From: Marinimicrobium alkaliphilum | GTDB taxonomy: Bacteria; Pseudomonadota; Gammaproteobacteria; Pseudomonadales; Cellvibrionaceae | Assembly (NCBI RefSeq): GCF_003259155.1 | Contig: NZ_QGMQ01000006.1 | Span: forward strand, 248,001 to 312,000 | DNA length: 64,000 nucleotides | Reading direction: 5' to 3' | Part shown: piece after piece, positions 8,435 through 15,534 of the stretch | How positions within the stretch are numbered: the first letter of the stretch is position 1 | Layout of the letters: the number at the start of each line of letters is the position of its first letter | Notes under the pieces: generated by a model | Told to the model about the DNA's origin: nothing | The model's input: only the letters and a program-made list of their open reading frames with translations | Databases searched by the model: none | Made by a program: the position numbers and the translations under genes

Positions 8435-9823
8435 ATGTCGAATGCCTTTGTGCGCGCCAGCCTGGCCACGCTCATGACCGCGGCTCTAACCGTGAGCGCC
8501 TTCGCCCACGCCGAGCGCGGACACCCCTCGACCCGGGACGACTGGGCCAAGGCCAGTGAAATCGTTCAGGCCATTCAGCCCCCCCGAATCCGCAACCAGG
8601 ACTACGTGATCACCGACTTTGGCGCCCGCAGTGGACACCGTCGGGACGCCCGCCCCGCTATTCTGGAAGCCATCGACAAGGCCTATTCCGAAGGTGGTGG
8701 CCGGGTGGTGATTCCGTCCGGCAACTGGCTAAGCGAAGGGCCAATCCACCTCAAGAGCGGAATCAACCTGCACGTGGCTGAAGGTGCACACCTGTTGTTC
8801 AGCCCCGAACCTTCGGACTACCTGCCGGCGGTACTGACCCGCTGGGAAGGCACCGAGATGTACGGCTACTCGCCCCTGATCTACGCCTTTGAGGTAGAGG
8901 ATGTGGCGATTACCGGCAAGGGCACTATCGACGGCAATAAAGATAGCGTCTTCCACACCTGGAAGCCTTACGAGCCGGACGACCTGGTACGCATCCGCAC
9001 CATGGGCATTGAGGGCGTGCCGCGCGAAGAGCGCCAGTTCCACGAGGGTCACTTCCTGCGTCCGCCGCTGATTCAGTTCTTCAAGGCCAAGCGGGTGTTG
9101 CTGGAGGACTACCACGCAACCCACTCCCCCTTCTGGATCAACCACCTGGTGTACACCGATCAGGCCATCGTGCGCCGGGTGAGTGTGGAGAGTCACTTCG
9201 CCAACAACGACGGCCTGGATATTGATTCGAGCACTTACGTATTGGTGGAGGACAACCACTTCGACACCGGTGACGATGCCTTTGTGGTCAAAGCCGGACG
9301 CGACTTTGACGGTCGCCAGGTCGCGCGCCCGAGCGAGAACATCGTCATTCGCAACAATGTCATGGGCGGCGAAGACGGGATTGCCCTGGGCAGTGAAATG
9401 GCCGGCGGGATTCGCAACGTGTTTGTGGAAAACAACCGCTACACCCATGGCGATGCGGCCTTTCGCTTCAAGTCCAACCTGGATCGCGGCGGGGTGGTCG
9501 AACATATCCGGGTGCGCAACATGCACATCGAGAGCACCGACCTGTTGTTCTGGTTTGAGCTGACCTATGCGGCCGGCTCCATGGGGGGCAACTTCCCGTC
9601 GATTTACCGGGATATTGTGTTTGAAGACATTACCGTGGAAAACGCCGGCGAAGTCTTCCGCGCCAACGCCCCCAAAGGCTACCCGCTCAAAGACGTGACC
9701 CTGCGCAACATCCGCATCGAAAACGCCGATGAGCTGTTTATCATCGACAATGTCGACAACCTGACGTTCGACAATGTGATCATCAACGGGCAGCGTGTGG
9801 ATGGCAACCTGAGCTGGCAGTAA
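8435..9823 (+). CDS. Glycoside hydrolase family 28 (polygalacturonase-like) protein
   Basis: A 462-residue exported right-handed beta-helix protein. ATG 8435 is chosen because GAGGAGAG precedes it by 6 nt and a normal signal peptide (about residues 1-25) follows. GH28 landmarks are present: VITDFGARSG near the N-terminus, NNDGLDIDSS, the acid pair in DTGDDAFVVKAG, GSEMAGGIRNV and RFKSN. These enzymes hydrolyse alpha-linked galacturonate and related pectic bonds by inversion. One oddity: the usual G-H-G motif reads GGEDGIALGSE, so the expected catalytic-site histidine is a glutamate. Activity or specificity may therefore be altered. It is monocistronic by appearance and convergent with the DUF4382 gene. 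Confidence 0.85.
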   Translation: MSNAFVRASLATLMTAALTVSAFAHAERGHPSTRDDWAKASEIVQAIQPPRIRNQDYVITDFGARSGHRRDARPAILEAIDKAYSEGGGRVVIPSGNWLSEGPIHLKSGINLHVAEGAHLLFSPEPSDYLPAVLTRWEGTEMYGYSPLIYAFEVEDVAITGKGTIDGNKDSVFHTWKPYEPDDLVRIRTMGIEGVPREERQFHEGHFLRPPLIQFFKAKRVLLEDYHATHSPFWINHLVYTDQAIVRRVSVESHFANNDGLDIDSSTYVLVEDNHFDTGDDAFVVKAGRDFDGRQVARPSENIVIRNNVMGGEDGIALGSEMAGGIRNVFVENNRYTHGDAAFRFKSNLDRGGVVEHIRVRNMHIESTDLLFWFELTYAAGSMGGNFPSIYRDIVFEDITVENAGEVFRANAPKGYPLKDVTLRNIRIENADELFIIDNVDNLTFDNVIINGQRVDGNLSWQ

Positions 9824-9857
9824 ATAAAAAAGGCGGTACCCACAAAGGGTACCGCCC
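9822..9857 (-). terminator. Rho-independent terminator of the DUF4382 gene
   Basis: A perfect 10-bp stem GGCGGTACCC/GGGTACCGCC (9832-9856) with a 5-nt loop. On the minus strand it is followed by TTTTTTATTT, so it chiefly serves the minus-strand gene. The hairpin alone may also block transcription from GH28. Confidence 0.85.
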
Positions 9858-9900
9858 AAGCTCAGTCAGAGCATTGCTCTGCGTCGGACCTCTGAATTGT

Positions 9901-10848
9901 TTACGCTTCTTCTTCCCCCTCATCGAGGTCGTCAGTGATGTCGTGCTCGGAGTCTTCGCCTGCAACCACCTCAACATTGGCGGTACCTGCAAAGGTCAGT
10001 TCGTCCGCTTCTGCCGGGTCGTCGTTGATGGCGTCGCAGGTGTAGCTCACGGTATAGGTGCCTTCCGTCAGGAAACCGACTTCGTAGCTGTAATCATCGG
10101 CGCTGACCAGCGCGGTGATCAGCGGATCGGTTTCTTCGTCGCGCACATCCATCGGCTCCACGTCGGCGCCACTGTAGACATAAACCGCACCAGCGTTGGT
10201 GCCGGCGTTGTCACACAGACCGGCAACCACCTGATCATCGATGACGCCTGAGATACTGCCCACTTCCAGGTTGTTCACCAGACGCAGTGCCGGGCGCAAC
10301 ATGTAGCCTGGGCCTGCTACGGGACCACCCGGGGCACCGGGAGCGACAACCGCTTTGCGCAGATCAAAGTCGATGGTGAAGTCAGCCGTGCCGCCCGCCG
10401 CAACAGTCATGCCGCTGACCAGCTTCAGGCCGGTTTGTTCGCCGCTGGGAATCCACAGCTCATGTTCAGTCCCGTCATCCAGCGTGATATAGCTATCGCG
10501 CACACCGCGCTCAACGTTGACGTCGAGACGGATCCACTCGTAATCGCCGGCCAGCACTTCTTCGTTGTCCAGGAGCCCTTCGGAGGCATTACCCTGCAGC
10601 TGGAGCAAGTCGATTTCACGCGCCTCGTCGAACACAAAATCGACGCGCTCGCCGTTGCTGTGCTGCAGGGTGACGCCGGAAAAGCTGACAACCACGGCGG
10701 TTGCACTGTCAACCGGCGCGTCGGTTACTGACAACGACAGGGTTCCGGTGTTGCCGTCGTCATTGGAAGAAGAAGACCCGCCGCAGGCGGAAAGACCCAG
10801 TACGGCAAGAGCCACCAAGCTTGTCTGTGCGAAATTTTTAATCGTCAT
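9901..10848 (-). CDS. DUF4382 domain lipoprotein
   Basis: A 315-residue lipoprotein with its lipidated cysteine at residue 22 (LGLSAC), then a Gly/Ser/Asp linker. The DUF4382 domain (residues about 35-190) shows TGTLSLSVTDAPVDSATAVV, FSGVTLQHSNGERVDF and an AGDYEWIRLDV strand. It is followed by a second beta-rich region of about 120 residues and a very acidic tail (DDLDEGEEEA). AAGGTGA precedes the start. The family is predicted to form extracellular beta-sandwich folds, and its role is unknown. It is divergent from the DUF6502-DUF5666 pair, another set with a lipoprotein of unknown function. Confidence 0.8.
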   Translation of the reverse strand: MTIKNFAQTSLVALAVLGLSACGGSSSSNDDGNTGTLSLSVTDAPVDSATAVVVSFSGVTLQHSNGERVDFVFDEAREIDLLQLQGNASEGLLDNEEVLAGDYEWIRLDVNVERGVRDSYITLDDGTEHELWIPSGEQTGLKLVSGMTVAAGGTADFTIDFDLRKAVVAPGAPGGPVAGPGYMLRPALRLVNNLEVGSISGVIDDQVVAGLCDNAGTNAGAVYVYSGADVEPMDVRDEETDPLITALVSADDYSYEVGFLTEGTYTVSYTCDAINDDPAEADELTFAGTANVEVVAGEDSEHDITDDLDEGEEEA

Positions 10849-10973
10849 GAAATCACCTTCATTGGGAGTGTATTTGCTGCCTGATACGTTCTTTTGGCCT
10901 CAGGCCGACCGTCCGCCGACCCATATTTGACACAATACGCCCAAAAAATCCCCTTTGCAAGTTTTTGGGATAT

Positions 10974-11001
10974 TTGCCCCAACCCAAAAAGGCGTTATAA
11001 T
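10974..11001 (+). promoter_or_regulatory. Sigma-70 promoter giving a probably leaderless DUF6502 mRNA
   Basis: TTGCCC (10974-10979) and a perfect TATAAT (10996-11001) are 16 bp apart. The predicted transcription start, 6-7 nt after the -10, falls on ATG 11008 itself. There is no Shine-Dalgarno sequence (TCCTCCC instead), in line with a leaderless message. Confidence 0.55.
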
Positions 11002-11007
11002 CCTCCC

Positions 11008-11844
11008 ATGAATGAAAAAACCCAACAGGCGCTGGTCCGAGCGCTCTATAAGCTCTTACGCCCCATGGTGCGACTGTTACTGCGCCATGGCGTCAGCTAT
11101 CGCCTGTTTGCGGACATCGCACGGCGCGCCTACATCGATGTGGCCCAGGAAGAGTTCACCCTACCCGGGCGCAAGCAGACCCACTCGCGGGTCGCGGTGC
11201 TCACCGGAATCAACCGCAAGGACATCGCCCGGATCCAGGAGCAGCCCCACCCCCTTGAGGGCGATGTCAGCGCCCGCCCGGCGCCCGCCAGCCGCATCAT
11301 CGACGCCTGGCTCAATGACCGGCGCTATATCAGCACCCAGGGGCACCCCAAGCCCCTGATGATCGAAGGTGGCGAAGACAGTTTTACCCAGCTGGTGAGA
11401 GATCACGGCAGCGATGTCCCCGTGCGAGCCATGCTTGATGAATTGGTGCGCATCGGCGTCGCGGAGCGCCAAGGCGACAAAATAAAACTCGCGACCGAAG
11501 GTTATATCCCGTTTGCCGACACGCATGAGAAGATCCGAATCATGGGCACCGCGGCGAGCGACCTGATCAACACCCTGGATCACAACCTGGGCGAAACAGA
11601 ATCAGAGCCCTTTATCCAGCGCACCGTGGCTTACGACGACATTCCTCTGGAGCTGCTTGACGAGATTCGCCAGCGCAGTCGCGCCGAAGGTGAAGCCTTT
11701 ATTCTCCAGGTCAACCAGTGGTTGTACAAAGCGGACCGGACAACAAACGACACCGTACAAGGCAGCGGTAAAGCCCGCGCCGGTATCGGCATCTACTATT
11801 TCGAGTACCCCCGCACCGACGACGGGGAACGGGAGAGCTCATGA
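11008..11844 (+). CDS. DUF6502 family protein
   Basis: A 278-residue cytoplasmic protein with no signal peptide or membrane segment. The N-terminal region (LLRHGVSYRLFADIARRAYIDV...) and HSRVAVLTGINRKDI read like helix-turn-helix-rich segments, and a C-terminal helical part follows. This agrees with the DUF6502 family, often paired with DUF5666 lipoproteins, as here. ATG 11008 lies at the expected transcription start of a strong promoter. Its stop overlaps the next start by ATGA, so the two are translationally coupled. A regulatory role in DNA binding is possible but unproven. Confidence 0.75.
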   Translation: MNEKTQQALVRALYKLLRPMVRLLLRHGVSYRLFADIARRAYIDVAQEEFTLPGRKQTHSRVAVLTGINRKDIARIQEQPHPLEGDVSARPAPASRIIDAWLNDRRYISTQGHPKPLMIEGGEDSFTQLVRDHGSDVPVRAMLDELVRIGVAERQGDKIKLATEGYIPFADTHEKIRIMGTAASDLINTLDHNLGETESEPFIQRTVAYDDIPLELLDEIRQRSRAEGEAFILQVNQWLYKADRTTNDTVQGSGKARAGIGIYYFEYPRTDDGERESS

Positions 11845-13256
11845 AACGCCTGATTTTGCCCCTGACTCTGGGGCTTTCACTGATAGCGATTGGTGGCTGC
11901 GATGGCGGTGATGGATTTGCCGGCATTGAAGGTACCGGCGCACCCGTCGCAGCCAGTGGTACGGTCACCGGTTTTGGCAGTATCTACGTCAACGGACTGC
12001 GCTTTGACACCCACGATGCCGACTTCATCGTCGAAGGCGTATCGGGCGGGCACGAAGACGATCTGGCGCCCGGGATGCAAGTATCCCTGCGCATCGATCC
12101 CGACGCCCCTGCCGGCGCCCCCAGCGCGCTTGAGGTTCGCTACCTGCCCTGGCTGCGCGGTCCTGTGTCTGAGGTATCGGGCCAGCCCGAAGCGCTTACG
12201 CTGACAGTGTTTGGTCAAACCCTGACCCTGCCCGCAGACGCCGCCTTCAGCGGCGTCACTCCGGAGTCACTGCGTGCCAGTGACTGGGTCGAGATAAGTG
12301 CTTTGCCGGGCGATCCGGCCTTGGTCACCCGTATCAGTGCGGCGGCGCCAGAAGCGGCAGAATGGCTGAGCGGCTCGGTCAGCTCAGTCGACCCCGTCCT
12401 GCAACGTTTGACAATCGGCGACCAGGCCGTGGACTACAGTCCCGCTCAACTCGACGGCGATGCCCAGGCGCTGTCGGCAGGTACACCGGTGCGCATACGC
12501 GGTCAAAGCGATGGCGACAGCTTCGTCGCAGACTGGGTGCTGATCGGTGATCAATCACTGAACGCACAAGCGGGCGAACAGGTGCTGGTTGAAGGCCAGG
12601 CGACCGACGTTGACCAAGGGCCGCGCCCGGACTTCACGCTCAACGGGCGCCGGGTGAGCACGGCCAATGCCGAGGTGGACGGCGGGAACCTCAACATGTT
12701 GCGGGCCTCGGTGATGCGCGTTGTCGTGTCCGGGACACTGGCTGACGATGGCACGCTCGACGCGGACAACATCCGTATTATTCGTCCCGGTAACCAGGTC
12801 ATCACCGGTGAGATAGACAGCATTGATCCACAGGCTCAGCAATTGCGCGTGATGGGCCGTACCGTTCGGGTCAATGACTTTACCAGCTTCGAAGACAGCG
12901 GTCCGCAAGCCAACCGCCAACTGCGCCTGGCCGATCTGAACCCGGGCGAGCGGGTGATTGTGTTTGCCACCAACAACGGCCAAAGCGAACTGGTAGCAAC
13001 CCGCATTCGCCGCCTGAGCGTTCAAGACAACCGCCCCAACAGTGTTCAGGGGCCGATCACGCGCCTTGAGGACCCGCTGGTTTATCTGGAGGAGCTGATT
13101 GTCGATGTCGGCGCGATTGACCCGGACCTGCGCCAATCATTGACACTTCAATCGGTTGTCGCAGTCACCGGCGAGCGCCCGGACGGTGAGGTATTGATTG
13201 CCCAGGAACTGCGGGTCGTCGACAGAGCCGACAACCCGCAGAATTATCATTTCTGA
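11841..13256 (+). CDS. DUF5666 repeat lipoprotein
   Basis: A 471-residue lipoprotein with cysteine 20 in a lipobox (IAIGGC) and an early conserved stretch, GIEGTGAPVAASGTVTGFGS. The chain consists of repeated beta-rich DUF5666 modules of roughly 70-80 residues: SGTVTGFGSIYVNGLRF, SGSVSSVDPVLQRLTIGDQ, EGQATDVDQGPRPDFTLNG, TGEIDSIDPQAQQLRVMG. These resemble small OB-like barrels. It is likely anchored in the outer membrane or periplasm. Function unknown. It is coupled to the DUF6502 gene, and its stop lies 7 bp from the convergent GH43 stop with no obvious terminator. Confidence 0.8.
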   Translation: MKRLILPLTLGLSLIAIGGCDGGDGFAGIEGTGAPVAASGTVTGFGSIYVNGLRFDTHDADFIVEGVSGGHEDDLAPGMQVSLRIDPDAPAGAPSALEVRYLPWLRGPVSEVSGQPEALTLTVFGQTLTLPADAAFSGVTPESLRASDWVEISALPGDPALVTRISAAAPEAAEWLSGSVSSVDPVLQRLTIGDQAVDYSPAQLDGDAQALSAGTPVRIRGQSDGDSFVADWVLIGDQSLNAQAGEQVLVEGQATDVDQGPRPDFTLNGRRVSTANAEVDGGNLNMLRASVMRVVVSGTLADDGTLDADNIRIIRPGNQVITGEIDSIDPQAQQLRVMGRTVRVNDFTSFEDSGPQANRQLRLADLNPGERVIVFATNNGQSELVATRIRRLSVQDNRPNSVQGPITRLEDPLVYLEELIVDVGAIDPDLRQSLTLQSVVAVTGERPDGEVLIAQELRVVDRADNPQNYHF

Positions 13257-13263
13257 ACACCGG

Positions 13264-14928
13264 TCAGGGCAACGCCCGGTAGACCAGGTTACTGAACCGA
13301 ACACGTCCCTCGCCACTGGCATAGATGGCCGGCTTCAGGCTGTGGAAACCGTGACCGACATTGTGATTGTAGCCAGAGACATCCAGCTGGCGGTCGTACT
13401 TGATCCAGCTTTCTCCACCATCGAAACTGTAGTGCATCGACATAATATGGCGATTATTGGTGACGCGTATACGCACCCGATTGCCGCCGGGGTTCGCTCT
13501 CTTTCCCTCGTACCGGTCCTGGCCATGGCGGTGCAGATGAAGGTTCTCTGAGCTGATGCCGAGGCCGGCGTAGAGTCTGTCGTTGTAGAACAAAAGCACA
13601 CCGCCCTGAGCACCTTCATCAAAATCGATATCAACGTCAACCTGGTAAGCCTGATCGCCGGCAACAAATGTCAAAGGCGACGTGTTACTGGGTGAATCAC
13701 CCTTGGCCTCCAGACTCAGAACGCCCTGATCGTGATCGTAGCTGACCCGCTCGTTCTCGTCGCGACCGCCCCGGAAAAAGCTCCACTGAATCCCGAACTT
13801 GTTCGTGGTGAAATCATCGGACAGCGCCATGCCGTGGGGCACGATGTCACCGCCAGCAGGCTTGGGAATCGGCTTGCTCAGATCATAGTCCTGACGCACC
13901 AGCCAGTCGTCGTCGGTCCACTCGACGGGCGACATGATGGTCTGCCTCCCCAGGGTGTGGAAGCCGTTTTCGTAGCCGTGGTACATCATGTACCAATCGC
14001 CCTCGGTGGGGCCTTCAATCAGCGTGGCATGACCGACCGACCACCATTTTTCCAGCGCAGATTCCGTTCGGGCGATAGGATTGTGCGGCGAAGGCTCCCA
14101 GGGACCATGAATGGATTTAGAGCGCGAGTGCACCACCATGTGCCCGGTGGGCGGCCCCGCCGTGCCGCCGATGGCGAGAATCATGTGGTAGTAATCCCCA
14201 CGCTTCATCAGCTTGGGGCCTTCCTCACAGTAACACTCAACGTCCCAGTCATCGGGATAGCGCCACGGGTTGAAGGTGTGGTTGGTCACCTCCAGAATTT
14301 CCAGCCCGTCATCGGACAGGAGCGCCCGGTCACCGTGCGACAGAAACAGGTAACGATTGCCATCTTCACCGACAATGTGGCCCGGGTCGATACGGTCGTT
14401 GCCCAACGCGATAGGGTCCGACCAGGGACCTTCTATGTCATCGGCGTAAACCACGTACACATTGTTGTTGCCCGGATACTTGGCGGGTATGTAAAGATAG
14501 TAACGGCCGTTATGCAGGGTCAGTTCCGGCGCCCAGATACTGCCGATATACTCGGTCAGGGCAGGCCCCACAGGCTGCCAGTTCACCAGATCCCTCGAGT
14601 GCCAGATGGTCAATGCCGGGTAGGACTCAAAGGTCGAATAGGTCATGTAATAATCGTCCCCGTCCTTGATGATGGTGGGGTCGGGACGATCGCCAGACAG
14701 AATAGGATTCAGGTAGGTACCATCGCCCTGATCCGCTTGGCGTTGACCCTCGTGCGTGGTCTCCCACGTTTGGCAGTGACGCACAAAAGAAATACCCAAG
14801 TGAGGCGAACACGCATATCCGGCTTCGGTAAAATGCGTTTGGTCAGGCTGCGTTCCCGTAGGTGCATTGCATCCGCCCAGCAACAACACCCCACCTGTAA
14901 GGCCCAGCGTCTTTATCAGTTTCAACAT
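13264..14928 (-). CDS. Glycoside hydrolase family 43 lipoprotein (xylosidase/arabinosidase-type)
   Basis: A 554-residue exported lipoprotein; the lipidated cysteine is residue 20 (LLGGC). The start at 14928 is chosen because AGGAGAG precedes it and the signal peptide begins there. Longer upstream starts would bury it. The five-bladed GH43 propeller shows the catalytic base region SGDRPDPTIIKDG, the pKa-modulating RIDPGHIV and the acid in CYCEEGPKLMKRG. A C-terminal beta-sandwich of about 190 residues (from ALSDDFTTNKFGIQWSF) follows. Family members release xylose or arabinose from hemicellulose. Specificity cannot be assigned. It is divergent from the TonB receptor gene, suggesting shared control and substrate. 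Confidence 0.88.
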   Translation of the reverse strand: MLKLIKTLGLTGGVLLLGGCNAPTGTQPDQTHFTEAGYACSPHLGISFVRHCQTWETTHEGQRQADQGDGTYLNPILSGDRPDPTIIKDGDDYYMTYSTFESYPALTIWHSRDLVNWQPVGPALTEYIGSIWAPELTLHNGRYYLYIPAKYPGNNNVYVVYADDIEGPWSDPIALGNDRIDPGHIVGEDGNRYLFLSHGDRALLSDDGLEILEVTNHTFNPWRYPDDWDVECYCEEGPKLMKRGDYYHMILAIGGTAGPPTGHMVVHSRSKSIHGPWEPSPHNPIARTESALEKWWSVGHATLIEGPTEGDWYMMYHGYENGFHTLGRQTIMSPVEWTDDDWLVRQDYDLSKPIPKPAGGDIVPHGMALSDDFTTNKFGIQWSFFRGGRDENERVSYDHDQGVLSLEAKGDSPSNTSPLTFVAGDQAYQVDVDIDFDEGAQGGVLLFYNDRLYAGLGISSENLHLHRHGQDRYEGKRANPGGNRVRIRVTNNRHIMSMHYSFDGGESWIKYDRQLDVSGYNHNVGHGFHSLKPAIYASGEGRVRFSNLVYRALP

Positions 14929-15534
14929 GCTTTCTCTCCTTCCCATCGGGGCTACGCCCTCGTTCTCGTTAACATTATTCAACACACCGATCTGCTCCAC
15001 ATATAAGGAGCCGCCTCGTTTTGTCGCGCAACGCGGCGCTTAAGTATGCACCTGCTTTTGCAGTGCGGACGGCGCGTTAACCCAACTTTATCGTCCATCA
15101 CAACAGTTCTTTACGCTCTCGAAATGCCAGCGCTGTCAATCAAATACTCACGCCCTTTTTAGACCAAAAACACCCAGACGGTATCGCTGCCTTAGATCAA
15201 ATCAACCTACGAAGATTACAAAACTATACTTTGCAGGGACGGCGGCCCGTTATAGTCTATAAAAGAAATACGCAATCATGAAAAACGATATAACGCGGGT
15301 GCATAAGGCTTTAGGGCACGGGCGTTGTGCACACGGAAAACTTATTGTCATAAAAACAATATGACGCAGATTGCTGCGGCAAAGCGCCGCCAAGTTCGGT
15401 ATGCGCCGAACAGCAAGCGGGGGACTTGCGCCCCCAACGCCGTCGCGGACTGCAAGTCCGCAACGGGCTTCCAGTGAGGCTTTCACTGTAGGTAACAACA
15501 TAATCAAAGCAATAAAAGAGAGAGGACGTTTCAC
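14929..15534. other. 606-bp divergent intergenic region between GH43 and TonB receptor
   Basis: This gap holds the promoters of two diverging genes. An AT-rich stretch around 15215-15265 contains an isolated ATAGTC half-site (15252-15257) but no full operator of the type found further right. The hairpin-rich block at 15376-15488 is listed separately. Small frames on both strands here look non-coding. AGAGAGGACG before 15535 is the receptor's ribosome-binding site. Confidence 0.6.
15376..15488. repeat. Five-hairpin structured block upstream of a TonB receptor
   Basis: Consecutive perfect stems are GCGGC/GCCGC (15376-15390), GTTCGG/CCGAAC (15394-15411), GGGGG/CCCCC (15419-15435), GCGGACT/AGTCCGC (15445-15461) and CAGTGA/TCACTG (15472-15488). 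Alternative stems compete with them: GCAAG/CTTGC (15413-15429) and GGACTTGC/GCAAGTCC (15422-15429 with 15452-15459). Either this is a dispersed intergenic repeat or a structured 5' leader of the receptor mRNA. The sequence style resembles repeats I recall from other marine gammaproteobacteria, which favours the first. Confidence 0.6.

Noticed and set aside
13732-15006. A 424-codon plus-strand frame opposite the GH43 lipoprotein gene
   Set aside because: It is antisense to a gene with intact catalytic residues and a signal peptide; a shadow frame.
15252-15257. ATAGTC half-site before TonB receptor 1 as a further operator
   Set aside because: The opposite half is missing (AAGAAA instead of GACTAT), so it was left out of the regulon set.
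15250-15534. Small minus-strand frames across the hairpin block
   Set aside because: Their residues simply translate the repeat. Similar spurious proteins are often annotated over such repeats. No ribosome-binding site supports them.
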